A stretch of 64,000 nt of DNA from JADLGL01 sp050184415 (GCA_050184415.1 JBFXAJ010000004.1:106120-170119); one strand, 5' to 3'. Counted from the first letter of the stretch, positions 16,314 to 25,069 are shown. Made by a program: numbers and translations. The notes: generated by a model from the sequence alone, not told the origin.

Positions 16314-17348
16314 ATGGCACGCGTGTCACTGGCAGGCCTGGCCGCCCTTGCGGCCGCCGGGATGATGACAGCCGGCTTCGCATCGGGCGCGTCGGCGCAG
16401 GCGGTCAACGTCTACACGACGCGGACGCCCGACAGCGCGCTCCCCCTCCTGACGGAGTTCTCGGCGCAGACCGGCGTCGCGGTGAACACGATCTACGTCG
16501 TCGGGGACATCGCGGCGCGAATCACCGCCGAGGGCGCAACGTCGCCGGCCGACCTCATCCTTGCCGACTTCACCGCGCTCGCCGACCTCGCCGAGCAAGG
16601 GCTGACCCAGCCCGTGACGTCGGCCGCCCTCGCCGCGGCGGTCCCGGAACAGCTCCGCGATCCCGCCTCGAACTGGTTCGCGCTGTCGATGGGCGCCACC
16701 GTGATCTACGCCGCCGCCGATCGCGTCGACAACGAGGCGCTGACCTACGAGGATCTCGCGAGCCCGGAGTGGGCCGGCCGCATCTGCATGCGGTCCGGCC
16801 TCGACCCGATGAACGTGGCCCTGTTCTCGGCCTACCTCGCCAAGCATGGCGAAGACGAGACCGCCGCCTACATCTCGGACCTGCAATTGAACCTCGCCCG
16901 CGAGGCCGGCGGCGACGACCGCGACGCCGCGCGCGACCTCGCCGAGGGCATCTGCGACGTCGCGATCGGCAACACGACGACGCTCGGCCTCATGCATCTC
17001 GGCCTCGGCGGCCCGATCGAACAGGAATGGGCGGCGGCGATCCGGCCGATTTTCGCCACCTTCGACGACGGCGCGGGCACACTGCCCGCCGTGACCGGAG
17101 CTGCCCTTGCGGCCAACGCCCCCCATCCCGAGCAGGCGATCATGCTCCTCGAGTTCCTCTCCTCCGCCGCCGGCCAGGACGTCTTCGCCATCGCGAATTT
17201 CGAGTACCCGATCGATGCCACCATCGCCCTCGAGCCGCTCACTGCCGGCTTCGGGGAGTTCATCCCTGACCCGACGCCGCTGGCGGAGATCGGAGCCAAC
17301 CGCGGCATCGTCCGCGGCCTCGTGGAAGCCGCCGGCTTCGACGGCTGA
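16314..17348 (+). CDS. Fe(3+) ABC transporter periplasmic binding protein (FbpA/FutA-like)
   Basis: Receptor for ferric iron import, 344 aa. The signal peptide is MARVSLAGLAALAAAGMMTAG with cleavage near ASAQ-AV. The mature protein begins VNVYTTRTPDSALPLLTEF, the usual opening of FbpA-class proteins. It continues with GDIAARITAEGATSPADLILADF and GRICMRSGLDPMNVALFSAYLAKHG, the region that carries iron or synergistic-anion ligands in the family. GAGAGGA precedes the ATG. The permease gene follows after a 631-bp gap filled with repeats. An ICE-like site upstream suggests iron control through Irr. Confidence 0.88.
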   Translation: MARVSLAGLAALAAAGMMTAGFASGASAQAVNVYTTRTPDSALPLLTEFSAQTGVAVNTIYVVGDIAARITAEGATSPADLILADFTALADLAEQGLTQPVTSAALAAAVPEQLRDPASNWFALSMGATVIYAAADRVDNEALTYEDLASPEWAGRICMRSGLDPMNVALFSAYLAKHGEDETAAYISDLQLNLAREAGGDDRDAARDLAEGICDVAIGNTTTLGLMHLGLGGPIEQEWAAAIRPIFATFDDGAGTLPAVTGAALAANAPHPEQAIMLLEFLSSAAGQDVFAIANFEYPIDATIALEPLTAGFGEFIPDPTPLAEIGANRGIVRGLVEAAGFDG

Positions 17349-17474
17349 CCGGGCAGTCGACGGCATGGACCCGGCCGCGGTCCTCCCGCCCGGCGGCGGG
17401 CCACCGGACTCCGCCGGCAACGCACCCTTCCTCGCTCTTTGCGGGGGACTGTTGCGTGGAGCACAGCGGTGGCG

Positions 17475-17571
17475 CCCCCTCTCCCCACAGCCAACTCGGC
17501 TGTTGCCGAGTTGGCCACTCTGGGATGCCAAAGTCGGAAACATCCGACTTTGGTGCGGGGAGAGGGCTGGG
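17475..17571. repeat. Nested hairpin element with two TGTT-loop stems
   Basis: An outer arm CCCCCTCTCCCC near 17476-17487 pairs with GGGGAGAGGG near 17557-17566. Inside are two 11-bp stems, GCCAACTCGGC-TGTT-GCCGAGTTGGC (17490-17515) and CCAAAGTCGGA-AACA-TCCGACTTTGG (17528-17553). The second matches, in reverse orientation, the hairpin between fabA and fabB. It is a REP-like dispersed palindrome. Confidence 0.7.
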
Positions 17572-17720
17572 GTGAGGGAGATTCCCGCACACTCGGAGCC
17601 TGGGGCCGCCCCTCATCCGGCCCTTCGAGCCACCTTCTCCCCGCTTTGCGGGGCGAAGGAAGAGGCTTCCGCTCCATTGCGCGGTTCGGCCTCTCAGTCG
17701 GAGCACGGCCCGTCCGTTCG

Positions 17721-17840
17721 CTCCTCCCCGGGCTCGACCCGGGGCCAATTGGCCTCGCCACCAGCCCGGAATGTCGAGAATCCAGGCGATTCCACGTCGG
17801 CCGAGCCGCCATTGGGCCCCGGGTCAAGCCCGGGGAGGAG
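17721..17840. repeat. Dispersed inverted-repeat element, copy 1
   Basis: The left arm CTCCTCCCCGGGCTCGACCC and onward (17721-17753) and the right arm ending AAGCCCGGGGAGGAG (about 17808-17840) are near-perfect inverted copies of about 33 bp around a 54-bp centre. Copies 2 and 3 lie at 28231-28351 and 43767-43874. Similarity between copies 1 and 2 continues outside the arms (CGCAACCGATCC on the right). It resembles rhizobial intergenic mosaic elements in size and layout. Confidence 0.75.
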
Positions 17841-17979
17841 GTCGTTGACAGGTCGGTCCGCAACCGATCCGCGGGTGCGCATTTCCGCACCACGGCGGGA
17901 AGCTCGAAGCGTCGCTTGCTTGTTGCATTCGGCCGGCCCCGCGGCCGTGGAATGCCGTAGCGTCCGGAGCCACTAGCCC

Positions 17980-19695
17980 GTGGCACTCACCGATCGCACC
18001 GCGACCGCCGACCTGACCCCGCTCGCGCCGGGACCACCCTCGCGGCCGACGCAGCGGCGCTGGCTCTATCCGACGATAGCCATCGCGGCGCTGGTCCTTG
18101 CGCCCGTGTTCGGCCTCCTGTGGTTCGCGATCCGCGGCTCGGGCGATCTCTGGCCGCATCTGATCGAGTTCGTGATCCCGACGGCGACGCGGAACACCGC
18201 GGTCCTTCTCATCGGCGTCGGCATCGCGGTGACCATCATCGGCGTCGGCACCGCGTGGCTGGTCGCCACCTTCCGCTTCCCCGGCCGCCGCTTCTTCGAA
18301 TGGGCGCTGCTGCTGCCGCTCGCGGTGCCGACCTACATCGTCGCCTACGCCTATCTCGATGTCATGCACCCGACCGGCCCGGTGCAGACCTTCATCCGGG
18401 ATATCTTCGGCATCGCCAGTCCGCGCGATTTCCGCCTGCCGGACATCCGGGCGATGTGGGGCTGCATCGTCCTCTTCAGCCTCGTGCTGTTCCCCTATGT
18501 CTACCTGCCGGTCCGCGCGCTGTTCGTGCTCCAGTCCGCGAGCTACGTCGAGGCGGCGCGGATGCTCGGCTCGGGGCCGCGGAAGGCGTTCTTCCGGATC
18601 GCCGTGCCACTGATCCGGCCGGCGCTCGTCATCGGCCTGACGCTGGCGCTTCTCGAAGCCCTGAACGACGTCGGCGCCGCGCAGTTCCTCGGCGTCCGCA
18701 CGATGACGGTCTCGATCTACACCGTGTGGTCGACGAATCACTCGGTCGAGGGCGCGGCCCAGATCGCGCTCGCGATGCTGGCGGTCATCCTGGCGCTTCT
18801 CGTGTGGGAGCGCTCGGCCCGGCGCCGGCAGCGCTATGTCGGCGGCGGGCATCGGACGGCACCTCCGCCGCCGGTCCGCCTCCGCGGATGGCGGGCGATC
18901 GCCGCGATGGTAGCCTGCGCCCTCCCGATCCTCCTCGGCTTCGCCGTGCCGGTCTCCTACCTCGTCCATTCGGCGCTGACGCGGATCGGCGAGTTCGGCT
19001 GGCCGCCGCAGCTCCTGTCGTGGATCGGCAACACGGTGACTCTTGCGTCGATCGCCACGATCATCGCGGTCGCGCTCGGCCTCTTCCTCGCCTACGCCGC
19101 GCGGATCCTCCAGGGGCGCGCCGGCCGGATCGCGCTCCGGCTGTCCACGATCGGCTATGCGCTGCCCGGAACCGTGCTCGCCCTCGGCGTCCTCACGCCG
19201 ATCGGGTCGATCGACAATGCGATCAACCGCTTCATGCAGGACACCTTCGGCGCCTCCGTCGGTCTCGTCCTCCTCGGCTCCGGCGCCGCGGTGATCTTCG
19301 CCTACATCCTTCGGTTCCTGCCGATCGCCGTCGGCAATGCCGAGGCCGGTCTCGCCAAGGTCAGCCCGTCGCTCGACATGGCGGCTCGGAGTCTCGGCGC
19401 CGGCCCGGCCGAAGCGGCGCGGCGGATCCATCTTCCGATCATCCGTCCGGCCCTGATTGCCGGTGCGCTCTTGGTCTTCGTCGACTGCATGAAGGAGCTC
19501 CCGGCGACGCTGATGCTCCGTCCGCTCAATTTCGAGACCCTTGCGACCCAGCTCTATGGCGAGGCGGTGCGGGGCACCTATGAGGTGGCCGCGGTATCCG
19601 CGCTCGCGATCGTCCTCGTCGGCCTTCTGCCAGTCATTCTCCTCGCGCGGACGATGGAGCGGCGCCCCAGCATGTCGAGCCGGACATCGGCTTGA
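17980..19695 (+). CDS. Fe(3+) ABC transporter permease, fused two-domain (FbpB-like)
   Basis: Inner-membrane permease of 571 aa with two homologous halves of about six membrane segments each, typical of FbpB/SfuB/AfuB. Each half has an EAA loop contacting the ATPase: AARMLGSGPRKAFFRIAVPLIRPAL (about 190-215) and AARSLGAGPAEAARRIHLPIIRPAL (about 467-491). The start is GTG with GGAG 11 nt upstream. The receptor gene lies upstream across a repeat-filled gap. The ATPase (FbpC) that should complete the importer is not next to it; AsmA and glucokinase follow instead. Confidence 0.92.
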   Translation: MALTDRTATADLTPLAPGPPSRPTQRRWLYPTIAIAALVLAPVFGLLWFAIRGSGDLWPHLIEFVIPTATRNTAVLLIGVGIAVTIIGVGTAWLVATFRFPGRRFFEWALLLPLAVPTYIVAYAYLDVMHPTGPVQTFIRDIFGIASPRDFRLPDIRAMWGCIVLFSLVLFPYVYLPVRALFVLQSASYVEAARMLGSGPRKAFFRIAVPLIRPALVIGLTLALLEALNDVGAAQFLGVRTMTVSIYTVWSTNHSVEGAAQIALAMLAVILALLVWERSARRRQRYVGGGHRTAPPPPVRLRGWRAIAAMVACALPILLGFAVPVSYLVHSALTRIGEFGWPPQLLSWIGNTVTLASIATIIAVALGLFLAYAARILQGRAGRIALRLSTIGYALPGTVLALGVLTPIGSIDNAINRFMQDTFGASVGLVLLGSGAAVIFAYILRFLPIAVGNAEAGLAKVSPSLDMAARSLGAGPAEAARRIHLPIIRPALIAGALLVFVDCMKELPATLMLRPLNFETLATQLYGEAVRGTYEVAAVSALAIVLVGLLPVILLARTMERRPSMSSRTSA

Positions 19696-19781
19696 GAAGG
19701 CACTGCAATCTTGCGGGGCCGGGCAATCCAACCTATTCGGGGGCCTAAGGCCAAGCTGGAGGGGCGGGGGCGACGTTCCGC

Positions 19782-21608
19782 ATGAGGCGGCTGGCTATCG
19801 TCGTGGTTGCCCTGTGCGTCGCGCTCCTCGGCGTGGTGGCGCTCGCCCCGCTGCTGGTCCCGACCGACGCGATCCGCGACCGCCTCCTTGAGCAGGTGTC
19901 GGTCTGGCTCGGCCGGCCGGTGACCGCCGTCGGCCAGCCGACGATCTCGATCTATCCGCGCCCGACGGTGCGTATCGAAGGCGTCACGATCGGCAATGCC
20001 GACGCGGCGACCGGTCCGTTCATGACCATCGAGGTCCTGACCGGGACCGCCCGGTTGCTGCCCCTTCTCTTCGGACGCGTGGAGCTGCGCGAATTCGAGC
20101 TCGAACGGCCGGTCCTGGCGCTCCGGATCGACGAGGCGGGCCAGCCTAACTGGGCGTTCCAGGGCGGAACCGTCGGCGCCCGCGTCGCCGACGCGCTCGA
20201 CCCGGACGTCGAGCCGCCCGCGGAAGCCGCACCCGACGTATCGCTCGGCCGCTTCGTGATCGTCGACGGCACGGTTACTTATCAGGTCGGCAACGACGCT
20301 CCGACGGCGATCACGGGCATCGCGCTCGACATCACCTGGCCTTCGACCGGAGCCGAGGCGGAGGCCACCGGCAGCCTGACGTGGCGGGGCGAGCGCATTG
20401 CGCTCGAGGCAACGCTCGACAGTCCGCTCGCCCTGATCGCGGACCGCCAGTCCACCGCACGCTTCAGCATCGCCGGGCCGCCCGTCAGCATCGACTTCGA
20501 CGGCGTCGTCAGCCGGGAGGGCCTCGATTTCGCCTTCGACGGGGAGACCGCCGTGGTCACGCCCAGCCTCCGCCGCCTCCTGGCGTGGTCGGGCTCCAAT
20601 GTCGGCGACGCGCCGACCTTGGGCCGGGCATCGATCCGTGGCCATTCGCGCTGGCAATGGCCGCTGCTTGCCTTCTCGAGCGCCTCGATGTCGCTCGACG
20701 GCAACGACGCCGACGGCGCCTTCACCGTCGACTTTGCCGAGGACCGTCCGGCGATCCGCGGCACGATCGCCGCCGAGTCCCTCGACCTCTCCCCCTACGC
20801 GACCGCCTTCCAGACCGACGTCCAGGCTGACGGCGCCTGGTCGGGCGCGCCGATCGACCTGCCCGCGCTCGCGGTGATCGACTGGGATGTCCGCGTGTCC
20901 GCCGGCACCGTTACGATTGGCGGCGTCACCGCCGAAAGCGTCGCTGCATCCGCGGTCGTCGCGCGCGGCGCGATCCTCCTCAGCATCGGCGAGGCGACGC
21001 TCTATGAGGGAAGGATGCAGGGGTCGCTCACCGGGACGCTCGATGCGCCCCACCTTGCCGTCGAGGGCCAGGTCAGCATCGTCGGGATGGATGTGTTTCC
21101 AGCCTTTGCCGACGTGCTCGGCGTGACGTCGGTGACCGGAACGGCCTGGGGCTTCCTCGACGTCGCAGGGGCGGGGACGAACTGGGGCGAGCTTGTCGAG
21201 GACCTGAACGGGACGCTTCAGGCGAGCATCGTGGATGGCTCCCTCAGCGGAATCGATCTCGGGGCGGCCGCCCGACTCGCCTTGCCCACGGTCGAGTCGC
21301 TGACGATGGGGACGGATCCCACCGAGTTCAGCCGGTTCTCCGCCGTCTTCCGGTTCGAGGAGGGCGACCTCCGGACCGATGATTTCACCGCGGCGTCGCC
21401 GGCCTTCGATGTCGCCTTTGCCGGCGCCGCGTCCCTGATGCGCCCGACGATCGGCGGCGAGGGCATCATCCGGTTCCACCGGAACCCGGACAGCGGCTAT
21501 AGCCTGCCCTTCACGCTGGACGGCACCTGGTTCCAGCCTGTTCTCCTCGAGGATCCCGATCCCATGCCCGATCCGTTCGTTCCGCCCGCAGGCCTCCCCG
21601 CTCCATGA
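19782..21608 (+). CDS. AsmA family protein
   Basis: Protein of 608 aa with one N-terminal membrane anchor (about residues 4-27). A large periplasmic domain has the AsmA N-terminal pattern: VPTDAIRDRLLEQVSVWLGRPVTAVG, PTVRIEGVTIGNAD, LELERPVLAL-like repeats. The C-terminal AsmA region starts near DLNGTLQASIVDGSLSGIDLGAAARL (about 475). AsmA-like proteins span the periplasm and are linked to outer-membrane lipid and protein homeostasis. The stop overlaps the glucokinase start (ATGA), so the two are co-translated. Confidence 0.87.
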   Translation: MRRLAIVVVALCVALLGVVALAPLLVPTDAIRDRLLEQVSVWLGRPVTAVGQPTISIYPRPTVRIEGVTIGNADAATGPFMTIEVLTGTARLLPLLFGRVELREFELERPVLALRIDEAGQPNWAFQGGTVGARVADALDPDVEPPAEAAPDVSLGRFVIVDGTVTYQVGNDAPTAITGIALDITWPSTGAEAEATGSLTWRGERIALEATLDSPLALIADRQSTARFSIAGPPVSIDFDGVVSREGLDFAFDGETAVVTPSLRRLLAWSGSNVGDAPTLGRASIRGHSRWQWPLLAFSSASMSLDGNDADGAFTVDFAEDRPAIRGTIAAESLDLSPYATAFQTDVQADGAWSGAPIDLPALAVIDWDVRVSAGTVTIGGVTAESVAASAVVARGAILLSIGEATLYEGRMQGSLTGTLDAPHLAVEGQVSIVGMDVFPAFADVLGVTSVTGTAWGFLDVAGAGTNWGELVEDLNGTLQASIVDGSLSGIDLGAAARLALPTVESLTMGTDPTEFSRFSAVFRFEEGDLRTDDFTAASPAFDVAFAGAASLMRPTIGGEGIIRFHRNPDSGYSLPFTLDGTWFQPVLLEDPDPMPDPFVPPAGLPAP

Positions 21609-22615
21609 CGGCAACGCCTTCGTCGCTGGTCCCCCTGCCTGCCCTCGTCGCCGATGTCGGCGGCACCAATGCGCGCTTCGCCCTCGTCGGAACCAACGGC
21701 CATCTCGGCCCGTCGATCCGGGTCCTGATCAGCGACCATCCGACCCTCGAGCACGCCGTCGCCGACGTCGTGCGACGGCTGCCGGAACGGCCGCGGTCGC
21801 TGATCCTCGCCATCGCCGGCCTCGTCGAGGGCGACGAGGCACCGCTGACGAACGCGCCGTGGATCGCCCGGCCGCGTGCCCTCATCGCCGACGAGGGCTT
21901 CGAGGAGGTCGTGATCCTCAACGACTTCGAGGCGGTGTCGCTGTCGCTGCCCGCGCTCGGCGCCGCCGACAGCGTATCCCTCGGCGGGCCGCCGCCCACG
22001 CGCCATGGCAGCCGCATCGCGATCGGGCCTGGCACCGGGCTCGGCGCCTCCACGCTGCTGCGCGCGGGCGACCGCTGGCTCATCACCGGCGGCGAAGGCG
22101 GCCACATGGACCTTGGCCCGCGCACGGCGATCGACGAGGCGATCTGGCCGCATCTCGAGCGGATCGGCGGCCGCATCAGCGCCGAATGGATCGTCTCCGG
22201 TCCCGGCCTCCTCCGCCTCCATCGCGCGCTCGCCGCAAGCCGCGGCGTGCATTCCCCTTTGTCGACACCCTCCCAGATCGCGACCGCTGGCCTGTCCGGA
22301 ACCGACCCCCTCGCCCTCGAAACGCTGCGGCTGTTCGGGACCTATCTCGGCCGCTATGCCGGCGACATCGCGCTGATCTTCCTTCCACCGGGCGGCGTCC
22401 ACATCGCGGGCGGGATCGCGCCGGTGATCATCGACGCGCTGCGCCAGGGCGGCTTCCGCGCCGCGTTCGAGGACAAGGCGCCGCATGAGAAGGTGATGGA
22501 GCGCATCCCCACGGTGGTCGTCACCCACCCCGCCCCGGCGCTGGTCGGTCTCGCGGCGCTGGTGACCCGTCCCGACGACTATCTGATCGACCTTGCGGGC
22601 AGGCGCTGGCGCTAG
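21605..22615 (+). CDS. glk: Glucokinase
   Basis: Phosphorylates glucose to glucose-6-phosphate with ATP. The 336-aa protein belongs to the Glk family (not ROK). It has the phosphate-binding loop LVADVGGTNARFALVG near residue 15, LTNAPWIARPRAL, ILNDFEAVSLSLPAL, the nucleotide motif IAIGPGTGLGASTLL, GGEGGHMDLGPR, and the C-terminal GGVHIAGGIAP. Length is normal. It overlaps asmA by 4 bp and ends head-on against the FGGY kinase gene. Confidence 0.94.
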   Translation: MTATPSSLVPLPALVADVGGTNARFALVGTNGHLGPSIRVLISDHPTLEHAVADVVRRLPERPRSLILAIAGLVEGDEAPLTNAPWIARPRALIADEGFEEVVILNDFEAVSLSLPALGAADSVSLGGPPPTRHGSRIAIGPGTGLGASTLLRAGDRWLITGGEGGHMDLGPRTAIDEAIWPHLERIGGRISAEWIVSGPGLLRLHRALAASRGVHSPLSTPSQIATAGLSGTDPLALETLRLFGTYLGRYAGDIALIFLPPGGVHIAGGIAPVIIDALRQGGFRAAFEDKAPHEKVMERIPTVVVTHPAPALVGLAALVTRPDDYLIDLAGRRWR

Positions 22616-22616
22616 A

Positions 22617-24149
22617 CTAGCTGCTGGCGCCGAGGGAGCGGCGGAGGGCGTCCCGCCACCCTTCATATTTCGCCTCGCGGCGATCGCCGTCGATCGAAGG
22701 CTCGAACCGGCGCTCGACCGCCCACTCCCTGGCGAAGCCTTCCGTTGCCGGCCACAACCCGGCGCCGCTCGCCGCGAGCCACGCCGCGCCATAGGCGGCA
22801 GGATCGGCGATCGCCCCGCGCTCGACCGGCTGCCCGAGGATGTCCGCCAGGAACTGCATGGTCCAGTCCGACAGCGACGCCTCGCCCATCACGCGGACCG
22901 GGTTGGCCGCGGAACCCGCCGCCCAGCGCGGCGCCATCGCCTGAAAGATGTCCCGCGTCTGGTAGGCCACCGATTCGAGCACGGCGCGGGCGAACTCGCG
23001 GTGTCCGGTGTGCGTGTCGATCCCGACGATCGTGCCGCGCCCCGGCCCGACCCGATAGAGCGGCGCGTCGCCTAGCGACGCCGGCACCCAATAGACGTTC
23101 GCCACCGGATCGCTCTGCCGCGCGAGGTCCTCGGCAGCGCGCACTTCCCGCGTCCCGCCAAGCCCTTCGGAGAACCACCGCGGACCATCGGCGATGGACT
23201 CCGACCGGCCCTCGAGGAAGTAGGTCGTGCCGACGTCGAGGCGAAAGCCGACCGTCGTCACCAGCCCTTCCGCGGCGCCAACCATCGCCTGGCCGACATT
23301 GAGGAGCGCATTGCAGCCCCGGTCGTAGACGACGTTGGCGGCGCCCGGCGCGAAGCAGGCCTGCCCGACCAGGCTGGCCTGCTCGATCCCGATCATGCCG
23401 CGCACTGGCACCGTCCCCTTGCCGCCGAGGACGGAAACGTCCGCGGCCCCGAAATAGGAGGCGCTATCGTGCACGCGGGGCAGGATCGAGGGCGGGACCT
23501 CGAAGACGCGGAGGAGGTCGTCGTCCCAGCGCTGGCGGCGGATGTCGAACAGAAGCGTCTGCGACGCCTGCGTCGCGTCGGTCGCGTGCATCCGCCCCTG
23601 GGTCAGCCGCCACAGCAGGAACGTGTCGACCGTGCCGAACGCGACCCGTCCCTCCACCGCGAGGTCGCGGGCGCCGCTGACATTGTCGAGCATCCAGGAG
23701 AGCTTCGTCGCCGAGAAGGCGTGGGTGAGCGGGAGCCCCGTGCGGTCGCGGACCAGCTTGCCGATGCCGGCATCGCGGAGGGCCCGGCACCGCGCCGCCG
23801 TCCGCCGGTCATTGGCGGTGATCGCCGGACAGAGCGCCTGCCCGGTGCCGCGGTCCCAGAGGATGACGGCCGACCGCTCGGCGGCGATGGCAATGGCGGA
23901 AAGCGCGCCTGGCTGGAGATTGGCCCGCAGCAGCGCCATCCGGCAACTCGCGAGCACCGAGGTCCAGATTTCCTCGGGGTCCTGGACCTCCCATCCCGGG
24001 GCGGGATGGAGGAGCGGAAGGTCGTCGGTCGCGACCGCCAGGACCCGGCGGTCGCGCGAGAAGATCACGGCCTTCGTGTATGTGCTGCTTTGCTCGATCG
24101 CGAGAACGGGCCCGTCATTGCGCGACCTGTCACCACGCGTATCGGCCAT
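22617..24149 (-). CDS. FGGY-family carbohydrate kinase, glycerol kinase-like
   Basis: Sugar or polyol kinase of 510 aa. The N-terminal domain starts VLAIEQSSTYTKAVIFSRDR, where glycerol kinases usually have AIDQGTTSSRA. It contains RSAVILWDRGTGQALCPAITANDRRT and AFSATKLSWMLDNV. The C-terminal domain has the FGGY signature region VLESVAYQTRDIFQAM and MGEASLSDWTMQFLADILGQPVE. The layout is closest to glycerol kinase, but the first phosphate loop deviates and no glpD or glpF is nearby, so the substrate is open. It lies directly downstream of bfr, with its ATG next to the bfr stop. Confidence 0.78.
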   Translation of the reverse strand: MADTRGDRSRNDGPVLAIEQSSTYTKAVIFSRDRRVLAVATDDLPLLHPAPGWEVQDPEEIWTSVLASCRMALLRANLQPGALSAIAIAAERSAVILWDRGTGQALCPAITANDRRTAARCRALRDAGIGKLVRDRTGLPLTHAFSATKLSWMLDNVSGARDLAVEGRVAFGTVDTFLLWRLTQGRMHATDATQASQTLLFDIRRQRWDDDLLRVFEVPPSILPRVHDSASYFGAADVSVLGGKGTVPVRGMIGIEQASLVGQACFAPGAANVVYDRGCNALLNVGQAMVGAAEGLVTTVGFRLDVGTTYFLEGRSESIADGPRWFSEGLGGTREVRAAEDLARQSDPVANVYWVPASLGDAPLYRVGPGRGTIVGIDTHTGHREFARAVLESVAYQTRDIFQAMAPRWAAGSAANPVRVMGEASLSDWTMQFLADILGQPVERGAIADPAAYGAAWLAASGAGLWPATEGFAREWAVERRFEPSIDGDRREAKYEGWRDALRRSLGASS

Positions 24150-24635
24150 TTAGTCGCCGGCGTTGCTCGGCTCTGCCTGGAGCTGGCCGTAGAGCTGGTC
24201 GCCGATGTCCTTGAGGAGGCTGAGCTGCGACTCCAGGAAGTTGATGTGCCCTTCCTCATCGCTCAGAAGGTCCTCGAACAGCTCCATCGAAACATAGTCG
24301 CCCGCGTTCTTGCAGATATCGCGGGACTCCCGATAGTACTCCCGCGCCTCATACTCGCCGGCGAGGTCGGCCTCGAGCACTTCCTTCACGGTCTGCCCGA
24401 TCCGGATCGCGCCGATCTGCTGCATGTTCGGCATGCCCTCGAGGAAGATGATCCGGTCGACCAGCCGGTCGGCGTGGTGCATCTCCTCGATCGATTCGGC
24501 GCGCTCCTTCTTGGCGAGCTTGCCGTAGCCCCAGTCCTCGGTCAGGCGATAATGCAGCCAGTACTGGTTCACCGCCCCCAGCTCGAGCTTCAGTGCACCG
24601 TTCAGCCGTTCGATGACGCGGGGTTCGCCTTTCAT
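24150..24635 (-). CDS. bfr: Bacterioferritin
   Basis: Iron-storage protein that forms a 24-subunit shell with haem between subunit pairs. The 161-aa sequence has the four-helix ferritin fold with the diiron ligands in LELGAVNQYWLHYRL, EEMHHADRL, ADLAGEYEAREYY and LSDEEGHINFLE. The haem ligand Met52 lies in FLEGMPNM. AAGGAGA precedes the ATG. An ICE motif sits between the ribosome-binding site and the upstream bfd gene, pointing to Irr control. Bfd, which releases iron from it, is encoded 55 bp upstream on the same strand. Confidence 0.96.
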   Translation of the reverse strand: MKGEPRVIERLNGALKLELGAVNQYWLHYRLTEDWGYGKLAKKERAESIEEMHHADRLVDRIIFLEGMPNMQQIGAIRIGQTVKEVLEADLAGEYEAREYYRESRDICKNAGDYVSMELFEDLLSDEEGHINFLESQLSLLKDIGDQLYGQLQAEPSNAGD

Positions 24636-24650
24636 GGCGATCTCTCCTTG

Positions 24651-24667
24651 TTTAGAATGAATCCAAT
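24651..24667. promoter_or_regulatory. Candidate Irr box (ICE motif) at bfr
   Basis: TTTAGAATGAATCCAAT has a perfect first half of the TTTAGAA-N3-TTCTAAA consensus and 11 of 14 matches overall. It sits just upstream of the bfr Shine-Dalgarno, an ideal place for repression. bfr is an established Irr target in rhizobia. Confidence 0.6.
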
Positions 24668-24690
24668 ATAAGAGTCCCGCAGCAGAAGGG

Positions 24691-24963
24691 TCAAACGGGC
24701 TCCTCGACCGGCTTGAGGCGCAACAGCGGGCCGTCCGTCTCTGCCGCCACGGATGCGAGCGGTTCGGGGCACGTTACCGGCATTCCGACGTCACGCAACA
24801 TGGCGCGGATCATTTCGACGCAGCTTCCACATTGCGGGCGCTTGCCGCAGGCGAGGAAGGCACGGCCGGCCGTGACGGGGCGGGTGGGATCGGCTGTGAC
24901 GAGATAATCGGCGGCTTGGAGAAGGCTCGCCTTGGTGAGGAGATTGCAGGAACAGAGGATCAT
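24691..24963 (-). CDS. bfd: Bacterioferritin-associated ferredoxin (Bfd)
   Basis: Small [2Fe-2S] protein that docks on bacterioferritin and reduces its iron core for release. The 90-aa sequence has the Bfd/Fer2_BFD cysteine pattern: MILCSCN at the N-terminus (Cys4, Cys6) and ACGKRPQCGSCVEMI (Cys39, Cys45, Cys48), so five candidate ligands. The C-terminal 30 residues are an unusual Pro/Glu-rich tail. It lies 55 bp upstream of bfr on the same strand. An ICE motif lies between the two, so bfr may also have its own promoter. Confidence 0.9.
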   Translation of the reverse strand: MILCSCNLLTKASLLQAADYLVTADPTRPVTAGRAFLACGKRPQCGSCVEMIRAMLRDVGMPVTCPEPLASVAAETDGPLLRLKPVEEPV

Positions 24964-25069
24964 TCAGAAGAAACCGGCAGTCCGGATGTCGCCCGGCCCT
25001 CACATGGCGCGAGAGCGCGTGAAGCGCAACCCAAACCACTGAAGTCCGGAAACAGTCTAACCTGCGGGT

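Larger units (their letters stand above)
17349..17979. other. Gene-free 631-bp gap filled with palindromic repeats
   Basis: No credible gene lies here; open frames across it are low-complexity and unlike any protein I know. It holds two short hairpins of one family (17490-17515 and 17528-17553) inside a CCCTCTCCCC...GGGGAGAGGG outer stem. It also holds a 120-bp inverted-repeat element (17721-17840). The gap separates the receptor and permease genes of one transporter. Confidence 0.75.

Noticed and set aside
17439..17976. Open frames of 60-290 codons across the repeat-filled gap
   Set aside because: Translations follow the palindromic repeats and recur in other frames at other repeat copies. 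No protein features.
17824..19731. 635-codon minus-strand frame opposite the iron permease
   Set aside because: Charged low-complexity translation without any domain; the plus strand encodes a standard two-domain permease.
22617..24149. Confident glycerol kinase (glpK) naming
   Set aside because: The first phosphate loop deviates from the GlpK consensus and no glycerol genes are nearby, so only FGGY kinase is supported.
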